From positions 62,001 to 126,000 of the forward strand of contig NZ_CP011267.1 of the NCBI RefSeq assembly GCF_001006045.1: 64,000 nt of DNA. Direction: 5' to 3'. The stretch's first letter is position 1, and every line of letters starts with the position of its first letter. Positions 43,545 to 52,040 of this stretch are shown piece by piece. The notes beneath the pieces were generated by a model that was given only the letters and a program-made list of their open reading frames with translations, was not told the origin of the DNA and did no database searches. Position numbers and translations under genes: made by a program. The stretch comes from Geoglobus ahangari (GTDB lineage Archaea > Halobacteriota > Archaeoglobi > Archaeoglobales > Archaeoglobaceae).

Positions 43545-44894
43545 TTAATACTCCCTCAGAATTTCTACAAGAGCGTTCACGATTCTGGCCGGGCTCCTCT
43601 CAAACAGCAGCACCATGGGCTCCTTCCCCAGATCACCCCTGTGGTATATCACGTCCGGCCTCCTGCCCGCCCTCCTTATCGCGCTCTCGATTCCCCACGG
43701 GATCGTTGCCCCCTCCCTCCTCTTCACCTCCTCCGGCTCCTCTCGCCTGTCGTAGCTCGACACCACAAACCTGCCGGAGAGCAGTTCAACAAGCTCCTCG
43801 CTGAACCTGAGGTTCACAACCGCCCTGTAATCCGGGAAGAAGCGCATGTAGGTAAGAACAGCTCTTGCCAGATGTTTTGAGGCACCGAACTCAAACCTGC
43901 CCGAGCAGACCGGCCCCGCAATTCCCCTCGTGACCCTTCCATCCACCGCGATGACGTCGTTCTCTGTCCTCGCGTAAAGGGGAGGCATGGCATAGGCGAG
44001 GTTCATTCCTACCTCCGGAATCAGCCTCTCAAGCCCGTCAAGCCTCAAAAGCTTCGAAACCTCTGCTTTCATCTCCGCAAGCATCCTCCAGGCGATCGCA
44101 TCCCTCTCCAGAATCGCAATGGCGTTCACGGAGTCGCAGTTCCTCCCCGCCCTCACCGCGTACTCAATGCCGGCACTTATGAACTCCTTCGCTGCCTTCA
44201 CAGCCTCAAGCAAGTCCCTCCCGAGTGCGAGGTTTGCCGCTATTGCTGCTGAAAGCGAACAGCCAGTTCCGTGGAAGCAGCCCTGATGAGCTGGACTCTC
44301 GAGCCTGTGGAACCTCTCTCCATCATAGAGAACATCCACAGCCTTGCCTCCACCGAGATGACCGCCCTTCACAAGGACGGCATTGCAACCAGTCTCATCA
44401 GCAATTGCCACAGCGGCCCGCTCCATGTCCCCAACATCCGAGACCTCAAAGCCTGTGAGCACCCTCACCTCGTCGAGGTTCGGGGTGACGAGGGTCGCTC
44501 TGGGAATCAATACTCTCTTCAGCGCCTCGACCGCGTTGCTGCTAAGTAGCCTCGCACCGCTCTTCGCAACCATAACCGGATCGACGACGAGAGGGAAGCC
44601 AAAGTCATCGACAGTCCTCGCAACCGCCTCGATAACCTCGGCATTACCGAGCATCCCCGTCTTTGCAGCGTCAATGCCAGAATCCTCAGCAACCGCCTTT
44701 ATCTGCTCGTAAACCATATCTCCTGACAGGATGACAGACTTGGAGACCCCAAACGTGTTCTGGGCGGTTATGGCCGTTATGGCTGAGGTGCCGTAAACTC
44801 CGAATGCCGCAAACGCTTTCAGATCAGCCTGAATTCCCGCCCCGCCAATGCTGTCGCTCCCGGCTATCGTCATCGCAACCCTGACGTTTCGCAT
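43545..44894 (-). CDS. thiDN: Bifunctional ThiD-ThiN (HMP-P kinase / thiamine-phosphate synthase)
   Basis: 449 residues. The N-terminal about 265 residues are ThiD: TIAGSDSIGGAGIQADLK, VVDPVMVAKSG, LVTPNLDEV and GCFHGTGCSLSAAIAA, phosphorylating hydroxymethylpyrimidine. The C-terminal about 180 residues are ThiN (VGMNLAYAMPPLYARTENDV, GASKHLARAVLTYMRFFPDY with family turns), which joins HMP-PP and thiazole phosphate in archaea lacking ThiE. The ATG at 44894 is about 25 nt from the shared TATA at 44916-44923, so the upstream TTG 44909 is rejected. Confidence 0.94.
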   Translation of the reverse strand: MRNVRVAMTIAGSDSIGGAGIQADLKAFAAFGVYGTSAITAITAQNTFGVSKSVILSGDMVYEQIKAVAEDSGIDAAKTGMLGNAEVIEAVARTVDDFGFPLVVDPVMVAKSGARLLSSNAVEALKRVLIPRATLVTPNLDEVRVLTGFEVSDVGDMERAAVAIADETGCNAVLVKGGHLGGGKAVDVLYDGERFHRLESPAHQGCFHGTGCSLSAAIAANLALGRDLLEAVKAAKEFISAGIEYAVRAGRNCDSVNAIAILERDAIAWRMLAEMKAEVSKLLRLDGLERLIPEVGMNLAYAMPPLYARTENDVIAVDGRVTRGIAGPVCSGRFEFGASKHLARAVLTYMRFFPDYRAVVNLRFSEELVELLSGRFVVSSYDRREEPEEVKRREGATIPWGIESAIRRAGRRPDVIYHRGDLGKEPMVLLFERSPARIVNALVEILREY

Positions 44895-44915
44895 AACGCA
44901 AGTGGTCAAAAGTGT

Positions 44916-44923
44916 GAAATAAC
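44916..44923. promoter_or_regulatory. TATA-like box shared by thiDN and mptD
   Basis: GAAATAAC on the plus strand, GTTATTTC on the minus strand. The mptD ATG (44943) is about 24 nt to the right and the thiDN ATG (44894) about 25 nt to the left. Only 48 nt separate the two start codons and no other AT-rich box is present. Confidence 0.55.
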
Positions 44924-44942
44924 CTTTTTCCAGACTTCAGCC

Positions 44943-45269
44943 ATGAAGGAGGTTGCCGCCTTCGAGGTTGGAATAAAGCTCGGCGCGCTCTTCCACCAGT
45001 TCATCGGAGCGCCTGTAAGCCTTAAGAACGCCGAAATTCTCGAGAAGGCCATGGAGAGCTGCGTGATGCTCCAGCCATACGTTGTTAGTGCAGAGGTCAG
45101 GATAAACAGGGAGAAGCTGAAGGAGAAGCTCTCGGGCTTTAACTACTGCTCTCTCGACGGAGAGATGCTGCAGGCGAGGGTCGAGGTGGAGGTGGAGGGT
45201 GAGAAGGTCACAGGAGTGCTGGAGTGGGATGAGGAGAAGAGGTACCCGCTCATGAGGCTCATTCGCTGA
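44943..45269 (+). CDS. mptD: Dihydroneopterin aldolase MptD
   Basis: 108 residues of the archaeal MptD family (DUF381), unrelated in sequence to bacterial FolB. It cleaves dihydroneopterin to 6-hydroxymethyl-dihydropterin for methanopterin. The start VAAFEVGIKLGALFHQFIGAPVS (split by family turns) and the CSLDGEMLQARVEVEVEG segment are characteristic. Divergent from thiDN and convergent with the next gene by an 11-nt overlap. It supports an H4MPT-dependent C1 pathway. Confidence 0.9.
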   Translation: MKEVAAFEVGIKLGALFHQFIGAPVSLKNAEILEKAMESCVMLQPYVVSAEVRINREKLKEKLSGFNYCSLDGEMLQARVEVEVEGEKVTGVLEWDEEKRYPLMRLIR

Positions 45270-45531
45270 ACTCGATCTCCATGTAGTCCCTCTCCATAAA
45301 AATCGCGCTTATCCTCTTCGCCAGCTCGAATCTAACTCTCTCGTTCACCCTCTCGGACTGCAGACCGAGGTTTGAGTATATGAACGCGAAGAGCAGCTGG
45401 GAGTTGCTGAAAAAGAGGGCGGGAAAGCCGGAGTTCAGGAAGGCCTCGAATCCCGCGTTTCCCATTCTCTCCCTGTAGCCCCTCTCCTCGAGCCACCTTC
45501 TGAAGTCGTCCATGCTCGCCCTTACCCTCAT
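45259..45531 (-). CDS. Hypothetical protein, 90 residues
   Basis: A soluble helical protein (MDDFRRWLEERGYRERMGNAG; FAFIYSNLGLQSERVNERV) with an acidic C-terminus. The ATG at 45531 overlaps the metG stop (ATGA), so it is coupled to metG. No family recognised. Overlaps mptD at the 3' end by 11 nt. Confidence 0.65.
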   Translation of the reverse strand: MRVRASMDDFRRWLEERGYRERMGNAGFEAFLNSGFPALFFSNSQLLFAFIYSNLGLQSERVNERVRFELAKRISAIFMERDYMEIEFSE

Positions 45532-47546
45532 CTCACCTTCGCCCCCGGCTCCACTGGCTTTTCCGGCTCCAGCAGGATGGGCTTTCCGTCAACGTCTGCA
45601 GCGAGGATCATTCCGTTGCTCTCAACACCCATGAGCTTTGCCGGCTTTATGTTGGTCAGAACCACAACGAGCCTCCCCTCCAGCTCATCCTCCCTGTACG
45701 CCTCGGCTATCCCCGCAACGATCTGCCTCACATCATCCCCAATATCAACCTCGAGCCTCATGAGCTTCTTACTTCCCTTGATCTTCTTGGCCTTCAGGAT
45801 CTTTCCGACCCTTATGTCCAGCCTCGCAAACTCCTCAATGCTTATCCGCTCATCCACGCTACCACCTTCCTCTTCACCTTCTCCACCGCTCTCCTCACCC
45901 TTCTCCTTCCTCTCCGCTTCCCTAACACGCTCCATCATTATTCTCTCAAGCTCCTCGACCTGCTTGTCGTCTATCTTCTCAAAGGGAACCTTCGGCTTTG
46001 ACACCCTTATGACGTCTGGAACCTCGAGAGCGGATTCGAGCGTTGCAGACTCCAGGTCGAGGCCGATGGTCTCAGCAACCCTGCTCATTGCCCTCGGAAG
46101 TACAGGATACGCGAGGATAGCCAGTGCCCTCACGATCGCGAGTGCTGAGGCTATGACATCCCTTGCTGCGTTCTCATCCTCCTTGATCAGATCCCACGGC
46201 CTCGCGGACTGGAAGTAGCTGTTTCCAAAGCTTGCGAGCTCCATGAACGCATCGCTCGCCTCCTTGAACTCCCACCTCTCTATGGCGTCCTCTATCTTCT
46301 CCTTTGCGAGCCTGATCTGCTCGATGACCTCTCCATCGACCTCCATCCTGACCTCCCCGAAGTTCTTCCATGCGAAGTGGAGCACCCTGTAGACGAAGTT
46401 GCCGAGGGTCGCGATCAGCTCGTTGTTCACCTTCTCCTTGAACACGTGCCATGAGAAGTTGAGATCCTTCTGGTGGGAGGTGTAGTTGACTATGTAGTAC
46501 CTCAGGTAATCGGGGCTGAATCCCGCCTTCAGGTAGTCCTCCTCGACCCAGACCACATATCCCCTGCTCTTGGAGAACTTCTTGCCCTCAATCTTCACCA
46601 TCCCGCTCGCAACAACGGCATTCGGCAAAGCATAACCGGCACCCTTCAGCATCGCGGGCCAGAATATGCAGTGGTGGTAGACTATGTCGAGTCCGATGAA
46701 ATGGACGATCTCAGCTTTCCCATCAATCCATATCTCCCTCCAGTTCTTGCCAAGCCTCTCGCACGCCTTTTCGGTGAAGCTTATGTAGCCTATCGGCGCG
46801 TCAACCCAGACGTAAACGACCAGATTCTCGTCTCCCGGGAACTTCACGCCCCATTCCAAGTTCCTCGTGATGCACCAGTCCTTCAGCTCGCCCCTCACCC
46901 ACTCCCTCGCATAGTTCAGCGCGTTCTCCGTACCCCTCAGGTTGGATATGTATTCCTCGAGAAAGTCCTTGAACGCCGTAAGCCTGAAGTAGTAGTGCTT
47001 CTGCTTCTTGAAGACCGCCGGTGTGCCGCAGATCTTGCACTTGGGCTGCAGAATCTCTCCCGGCTCCAGATGCCTCCCGCACCCTTGATCGCACTCATCG
47101 CCCCTCGCAAGGGCTCCGCAGTAGGGGCAGATTCCCTCCACATACCTGTCGGGCAGGAACCTGTCGCAGTTGGGGCAGTAGGCGAGCTCGATCTCCTTCG
47201 GGTAGATGTATCCGTTCTCGAGCAGCCTCTCCACGATCTCCCTCGTCCTCTTGTGGTGATAATCGCTGTCAGTCCTGCCGTAGAAGTCGAAGTTTATGTC
47301 GAGCGCCTCAAAAACCTTTTGAAAGTGATTGTGGTAGATGTCAACGAGCTCCTTCGGCTTTAAGCCCTGCTGCTCCGCGTTCACAACTATGGGCGTTCCA
47401 TGGCTGTCGCTCCCGCAGACGAAGACCACATCCTCCCCCTTGAGCCTCTGATACCTGACGTAAACGTCGGCAGGAATGTAAGTCCTGAGGTGGCCGATAT
47501 GGGCTTTACCGTTAGCGTAAGGCAGGCCACAGGTCACGAGCTTCAT
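45528..47546 (-). CDS. metG: Methionyl-tRNA synthetase with C-terminal EMAP domain
   Basis: 672 residues. Class I motifs: HIGH form AHIGHLRTY near residue 15 and KMSKS form KFSKSRG near residue 340. The zinc knuckle is doubled (CPNCDRF...CPYCGAL, CDQGCGRH...CKICG). An acidic Gly/Glu-rich linker (EESGGEGEEEGGS) leads to a C-terminal tRNA-binding EMAP/Trbp111 domain (IRVGKILKAKKIKGSKKLM, LKPAKLMGVESNGMILAA-like with IKPAK). Start ATG 47546 lies about 27 nt from a TAAATTAAG box; leaderless. The ORF start 47561 is not needed. Confidence 0.96.
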   Translation of the reverse strand: MKLVTCGLPYANGKAHIGHLRTYIPADVYVRYQRLKGEDVVFVCGSDSHGTPIVVNAEQQGLKPKELVDIYHNHFQKVFEALDINFDFYGRTDSDYHHKRTREIVERLLENGYIYPKEIELAYCPNCDRFLPDRYVEGICPYCGALARGDECDQGCGRHLEPGEILQPKCKICGTPAVFKKQKHYYFRLTAFKDFLEEYISNLRGTENALNYAREWVRGELKDWCITRNLEWGVKFPGDENLVVYVWVDAPIGYISFTEKACERLGKNWREIWIDGKAEIVHFIGLDIVYHHCIFWPAMLKGAGYALPNAVVASGMVKIEGKKFSKSRGYVVWVEEDYLKAGFSPDYLRYYIVNYTSHQKDLNFSWHVFKEKVNNELIATLGNFVYRVLHFAWKNFGEVRMEVDGEVIEQIRLAKEKIEDAIERWEFKEASDAFMELASFGNSYFQSARPWDLIKEDENAARDVIASALAIVRALAILAYPVLPRAMSRVAETIGLDLESATLESALEVPDVIRVSKPKVPFEKIDDKQVEELERIMMERVREAERKEKGEESGGEGEEEGGSVDERISIEEFARLDIRVGKILKAKKIKGSKKLMRLEVDIGDDVRQIVAGIAEAYREDELEGRLVVVLTNIKPAKLMGVESNGMILAADVDGKPILLEPEKPVEPGAKVR

Positions 47547-47604
47547 GGTTGTGGAAAACATTGAGGGCTTAATTTAGTTTTTCATTCACCACCGGTATAA
47601 CCAC

Positions 47605-48828
47605 TCACACGAACCAGTGCGGAACAAACAGAACATCCGCACCTCCTATCTTCTTAACACCAAAGTCGTTTTCCGTTAAGACCAGTGCTCTCTCGGGATG
47701 GTAAGCTCTAAGAAAGCTCAGGAAACTCCTCTTCACCCTACCGAAGGATTTCACCTCCACAGGAACTATCTTGTTCTCAAATTTCAGGATGAAGTCCACT
47801 TCCGCTTTCCCCGTCGTTCTCCAGTACCTCACTTCCCCGTAGCTCCTTAACTCATTCAGCACGAAGTTCTCCAGCAACTTGCCCTTATCCGTTCTGCTGG
47901 CCAGTGGTGAGAAGTCCCCAAGCACAGCATTTCTCAGACCAGTATCTGAAAAGTAAACTTTCTTTGCCTTCTTTATCTCAGTCACGAGATTTCTGTGGAA
48001 AGGTGGTAAGAGACCAACGATGTAGGTGTTTCTAAGGATGTCTATGTAGCTCTCCAAAGTTCTAAAATCCATTTTTAGGTCAGAACTCAGGCTCGAATAT
48101 TGTAGCATTTCACCAACCATAAAGCTCAGCGATTTCATCAAGTTCCTGAACTTCTCGAGGTGCCGTACGTTCAGGAAGAAGAAGACATCCTTTTCCAAAT
48201 ATGTCATGTAAAGGTTTCTGAGCAGCTCTTGTTTGATCTCAACATCATCTTCCTTGACGATCGCCGGAAACCCTCCAAAAACAACATACTCATCAAGCAA
48301 TTCTCGGAATTCTTGCTCGAAGGATGACTCTGGACGAACGTCCTCTCCCCTAAGAAAATCAAAAACCATCTCTCTCTGATCTCTGAAGATGCTCACCAAA
48401 TCTCTCGCCTTCCAAAGTAGAAACTCCTCAAAATTCAAAGGGAGAAGTTCAAAATACACTGCCCTTCCGACCAGATACTTTCCCACCTCGACCTTTATGT
48501 CAAATGAACCCGAACCCGTTACAAAGAGTTTCAGGTCGGGGTGAAGGTCGAAGAGAAGTTTTATCACCTTCCCGGCCTTTTTGCAGTACTGGGCTTCATC
48601 GATGAATAGAACTTTTCCGAACCTCTTTACGAGAGCTTTGGGATTTTCTTCAAATGTCCTGAGCATTTCCTCATCTTCAAGAGTGATGTAATTACCACCC
48701 ATTCTTTCCATGAGATGCAGAAAGAGAGTGGTCTTTCCAGCCTGCCTCGGACCCTTTAGGAGTATTACCTCTCTTCTCTTTAACCACTTCTCCAATTTTA
48801 ACTCTATTATTCTTGGATAATACTCCAT
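47605..48828 (-). CDS. AAA ATPase with DUF4143 nuclease-like domain, atypical base composition
   Basis: 407 residues. N-terminal AAA_14 ATPase: Walker A LLKGPRQAGKTTLF near residue 24, Walker B VLFIDEAQYC near residue 73, sensor LFVTGSGSFDIK. The C-terminal DUF4143 part has the restriction-nuclease-like core GKAEVDFILKFENKIVPVEVKS. This family is widespread in archaea, often in multiple, mobile copies, with no settled function. Base composition is clearly lower in G+C (about 38% in a sampled 60-nt line) and codons are mixed, pointing to acquisition. Confidence 0.85.
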   Translation of the reverse strand: MEYYPRIIELKLEKWLKRREVILLKGPRQAGKTTLFLHLMERMGGNYITLEDEEMLRTFEENPKALVKRFGKVLFIDEAQYCKKAGKVIKLLFDLHPDLKLFVTGSGSFDIKVEVGKYLVGRAVYFELLPLNFEEFLLWKARDLVSIFRDQREMVFDFLRGEDVRPESSFEQEFRELLDEYVVFGGFPAIVKEDDVEIKQELLRNLYMTYLEKDVFFFLNVRHLEKFRNLMKSLSFMVGEMLQYSSLSSDLKMDFRTLESYIDILRNTYIVGLLPPFHRNLVTEIKKAKKVYFSDTGLRNAVLGDFSPLASRTDKGKLLENFVLNELRSYGEVRYWRTTGKAEVDFILKFENKIVPVEVKSFGRVKRSFLSFLRAYHPERALVLTENDFGVKKIGGADVLFVPHWFV

Positions 48829-48937
48829 AAATTATAGAGTTATTTATGGATATTTATGCATTTCTGGCGATGAAGATGGCCCCAATTGTTTCCGGTTGCT
48901 GCTCACGGCAAATAACACCGTAAAAAAGTATAATGAG

Positions 48938-49606
48938 CTACCTCCTCAGCACCTCAGCCCCGTCCTTCCTTCCCACAACAACCCCGTCAACCATCTCCGC
49001 CAGAAATATCCCGTTCTCCACAATTCCGGGGATCCTCAATGCACCTTCGACCTCCTCCGGACTCTCGATCACCCCAGCGTCCACATCGGCTATCAGGTTT
49101 CCGTTGTCTGAGATGACAGGTCTAAGCTTGCCCTTTCCCTCTCTGAGCTTCAGAACGTAACCCAGATCGGCCAGCCTCTTCCTAACAAAGCCGTAGGCAA
49201 ACTCGAGAACCTCAACTGGCACGGGCATGCTCAGCCTGTCAACCATCTTTGACTCGTCGACGATCACGTAAAATTTCTTTGAAGCCGAAGCCACGATCTT
49301 CTCCCTCGTCAAAGCTCCGCCACCACCCTTGATGAGGTTGAAGTCCCTGTCGACCTGATCCGCACCGTCTACGCACACGTCAGGCTCGGGATGCTCGAGC
49401 AGGCTCACAACCCTGATGCCGTGCTCCACGGCAAGCATGTGGGAGTCGATTGATGACGGGACGACAGCAACATCCATGCCCTCCCTCACCCTTTCCGCGA
49501 GCATTTCCACGAACACCCTGACGGTGGTTCCGCTGCCCAGCCCGATTATCATCCCGTCCTCAACGAGCTCGATAGCCTTTTTAGCGCAGTTAACCTTCTC
49601 AATCAT
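48938..49606 (-). CDS. rpiA: Ribose-5-phosphate isomerase A
   Basis: 222 residues. Interconverts ribose- and ribulose-5-phosphate. Signatures: IIGLGSGTTVRVFVEML near residue 18, PSSIDSHML, VDGADQVDRDFNLIKGGGGALTREKI with the catalytic Glu/Lys (split by family turns). The start ATG 49606 has GAGAGGTGG upstream; the ORF extension to 49636 is not supported. Overlaps surE by 8 nt. Confidence 0.95.
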   Translation of the reverse strand: MIEKVNCAKKAIELVEDGMIIGLGSGTTVRVFVEMLAERVREGMDVAVVPSSIDSHMLAVEHGIRVVSLLEHPEPDVCVDGADQVDRDFNLIKGGGGALTREKIVASASKKFYVIVDESKMVDRLSMPVPVEVLEFAYGFVRKRLADLGYVLKLREGKGKLRPVISDNGNLIADVDAGVIESPEEVEGALRIPGIVENGIFLAEMVDGVVVGRKDGAEVLRR

Positions 49607-50372
49607 TGAACCACCTCTCAAGCAGACTGAAGTCAACCCGGGACGTCATGTCGAGGCAGATTGGAGTTATGGAGACGTATCCGCTCCTTATCGCATGCAG
49701 ATCAGTGCCCTCCTCGGCGTTCTCCTCCTCCACACCATCAATCCAGTAGTACTTCCTGCCCCGGGGGTCGAACCTCGTATCTATCCTTGTCTTATAAAGC
49801 CTTCTGGTGAGCCTCGTGAACGCATACTTCCCGTTCCACCTCTCCGGAACGTTGACGTTGAGCACATCGACTCCATCCGGCAGCCCTTTCTCCAGCACCC
49901 TCCTCGCGAGCTTCTCCAGCACAAGCTTCGCGTTTGAGAAGTCCGCGGGGGCGAAAAATGACTCGAACTTGTAGACATCTTTCATCTCGAGGCTTATCGC
50001 TATGGCCTTGCTGCCCTGTGTTGCAGCTTCAAGAGCTGCACCAACCGTACCGGACGTGGTCACAGCCTCTGTCGAGAGATTTTCGCCCAGATTTATTCCC
50101 GAAACCACGAGATCCGGGAGCTCCCCAATTATCTCGTGAATTCCAATTATGACGGCATCTGTTGGCGTGCCATCAACAGCGTACAGCTCCATCCCGTTGA
50201 CCCTGACCTCGCTGACCCTTATGGGCTCCATTATCGATATGCTTCTCCCCACCCCGCTCTTCTGGACTGCTGGCGTTACGACAAACACCTCTCCAAGCTC
50301 CCTGAGAGCCTCGTAGCATGCCCTTAGGCCGGGAGAGTAGAGACCATCATCGTTCGTGACGAGTATTTTCAT
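49599..50372 (-). CDS. surE: 5'/3'-nucleotidase SurE
   Basis: 257 residues. Metal-dependent phosphatase on nucleoside monophosphates and polyphosphate. N-terminal MKILVTNDDGLYSPGL supplies the metal-binding DD, with VTPAVQKSGVGRSISI and VVSGINLGENLS (Asn ligand) following. With rpiA it forms a nucleotide/pentose salvage pair. A GTGTTTTAATTC TATA-like box is near 50398-50406 on the minus strand. Confidence 0.95.
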   Translation of the reverse strand: MKILVTNDDGLYSPGLRACYEALRELGEVFVVTPAVQKSGVGRSISIMEPIRVSEVRVNGMELYAVDGTPTDAVIIGIHEIIGELPDLVVSGINLGENLSTEAVTTSGTVGAALEAATQGSKAIAISLEMKDVYKFESFFAPADFSNAKLVLEKLARRVLEKGLPDGVDVLNVNVPERWNGKYAFTRLTRRLYKTRIDTRFDPRGRKYYWIDGVEEENAEEGTDLHAIRSGYVSITPICLDMTSRVDFSLLERWFND

Positions 50373-50503
50373 ACACCAGCATCTCTTTCAGGGGGAATTA
50401 AAACACTTACCGGAAAGTTAACAATGTTAAGGAAAAAGCTTTAAGGGTTGGTGAACACAGGTAGTGTAAGTATAGATGCATCATTATTATAATGGGTGAA
50501 ATA

Positions 50504-52036
50504 ATGTCAATCAAACTGAAAATGACGATGGTGATAACCCTCGCGTTCACCGTGTTTTTCATCCTACTTGCCATTCTTGTCACCACCCTGATGTCCCAGA
50601 CGACCGAGGAGAACTACAGGATGAGGATAGATGAGAGGGTGCAGGTGTTCGAAAAGCTGCTCGAGGACAAGTACAAGCAGCTCGTCGAAACTGCCATTCT
50701 CGCATCTGGAAATGCCGAGTCGAGCACGAAGCTGTTCGAGATAGCGAAGGTGCACGACGTGGAGTACATAATACTCTGCAACGAGCGAGGGGAGGTCGTG
50801 AAGATTATCAAGGCTGCGCTCGTCGATGACTCGAGCTTCGAGAACGAGTGCAGGGAGATAGCCCGCGAAGCTTTCACCCGCGGGGAGCTAAGGAGGGGGT
50901 TTCTGGTCGGCAGCTGGGTTTACATGTTCGCCTCGTACCCCGTCTACTACCACGGAGACTTTGTGGGCTACGTAGCCACGGTCGAGATACTCAGTCCCTC
51001 AGAGCTCGAGAGGATCAGGGAGCTCGTTGGCGTGGACGTTCTGGAGTTTCTGAGGGAAAAGAGGGAGAGGAGGGGTGAGATCAGCAGCTACTACGAGGTG
51101 AGAAGCGCTTCGGGAGAGACTGTAGGATACTTCAGGCTCGCCTTCGTCAACACCATCCACCCGCTCGTGACGAAGTCGTTCTACACCGGACTCGTGATCT
51201 CAGCCTTCATAACCTTCGCGGCAATCCTGATCACCTCAACCGCCATAGACAGGAACGTCACGAGGAGGGTGGAGATACTGGGGAATTTCATGAGGAACAT
51301 CAAGGAGAGGGGGTACTACACGGGAGAGAGGATCTTTCTGACCGGAGATGACGAGATAAGGGTTCTCGCAGATTCAATAAACGAGGCTCTGGAGGAGATA
51401 GAGAGGAGGGAGAAGGAGCTCAGGAGGGTCAGCGAGAATCTGAGGGTGGTCAACAGGATTCTCAGGCATGACGTTCTAAACGACCTCACGGTCATAAGGG
51501 GATTCGCCGAGCTCGGCCACTGCGAGGGCTGCAAGATGTGTGAGAGAATCGTCACAAGGGTCGATCAGGCAGTTGACGCGATTGAAAGACTCAAAAATGT
51601 AGAGGAAGCTTTGAGAGAAACGGAGCTCTCCGGGTTCAGGGTTTCGGAGGTCATCGACGAGGTCATGTCGAAGTTCGACGTGGAGTGGGAGCTTAAAGGA
51701 GACGGAGTCGTGCTGGCCGACAGCGGGATATTCTCCGTATTCGAGAACCTCGTCAGCAACGCCATAAGGCACGGCGGAACGGAGAGGGTCGAGTTCGAGG
51801 TGAGGGATGAGGGCGAGTGGGTGGTTGTGGGGGTAGCTGACTACGGAAAGGGAATTCCACCCCAGATAAGGGACAGGATATTCGAGGAGGGGTTCAGCAC
51901 CTCCGGAACCGGCCTCGGGCTCTACATTGTCAAAAAGCTCGTTGAGAAGTACGGAGGAGAGATACGGGTCTCGGAGAATGAGCCAAGAGGAGCGGTGTTC
52001 ACCATAAAGCTGAAGAAGGCTGAGGGAGAGTTGTAA
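50504..52036 (+). CDS. Membrane sensor histidine kinase with Cys triad near the phospho-acceptor
   Basis: 510 residues. First span about 9-30, an extracytoplasmic sensor of about 180 residues, second span about 225-245, a HAMP-like segment, then the kinase. The H-box is NRILRHDVLND (His322); N-box FENLVSNAIRHGG; G1 VADYGKGIP; G2 GTGLGLYIV. Eighteen residues after His322 lies HCEGCKMCE (Cys340-x2-Cys343-x2-Cys346), a possible redox or metal site. No response regulator is adjacent. ATG 50504 follows GGGTGA; ATG 50492 is the alternative. Confidence 0.88.
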   Translation: MSIKLKMTMVITLAFTVFFILLAILVTTLMSQTTEENYRMRIDERVQVFEKLLEDKYKQLVETAILASGNAESSTKLFEIAKVHDVEYIILCNERGEVVKIIKAALVDDSSFENECREIAREAFTRGELRRGFLVGSWVYMFASYPVYYHGDFVGYVATVEILSPSELERIRELVGVDVLEFLREKRERRGEISSYYEVRSASGETVGYFRLAFVNTIHPLVTKSFYTGLVISAFITFAAILITSTAIDRNVTRRVEILGNFMRNIKERGYYTGERIFLTGDDEIRVLADSINEALEEIERREKELRRVSENLRVVNRILRHDVLNDLTVIRGFAELGHCEGCKMCERIVTRVDQAVDAIERLKNVEEALRETELSGFRVSEVIDEVMSKFDVEWELKGDGVVLADSGIFSVFENLVSNAIRHGGTERVEFEVRDEGEWVVVGVADYGKGIPPQIRDRIFEEGFSTSGTGLGLYIVKKLVEKYGGEIRVSENEPRGAVFTIKLKKAEGEL

Positions 52037-52040
52037 TGGA

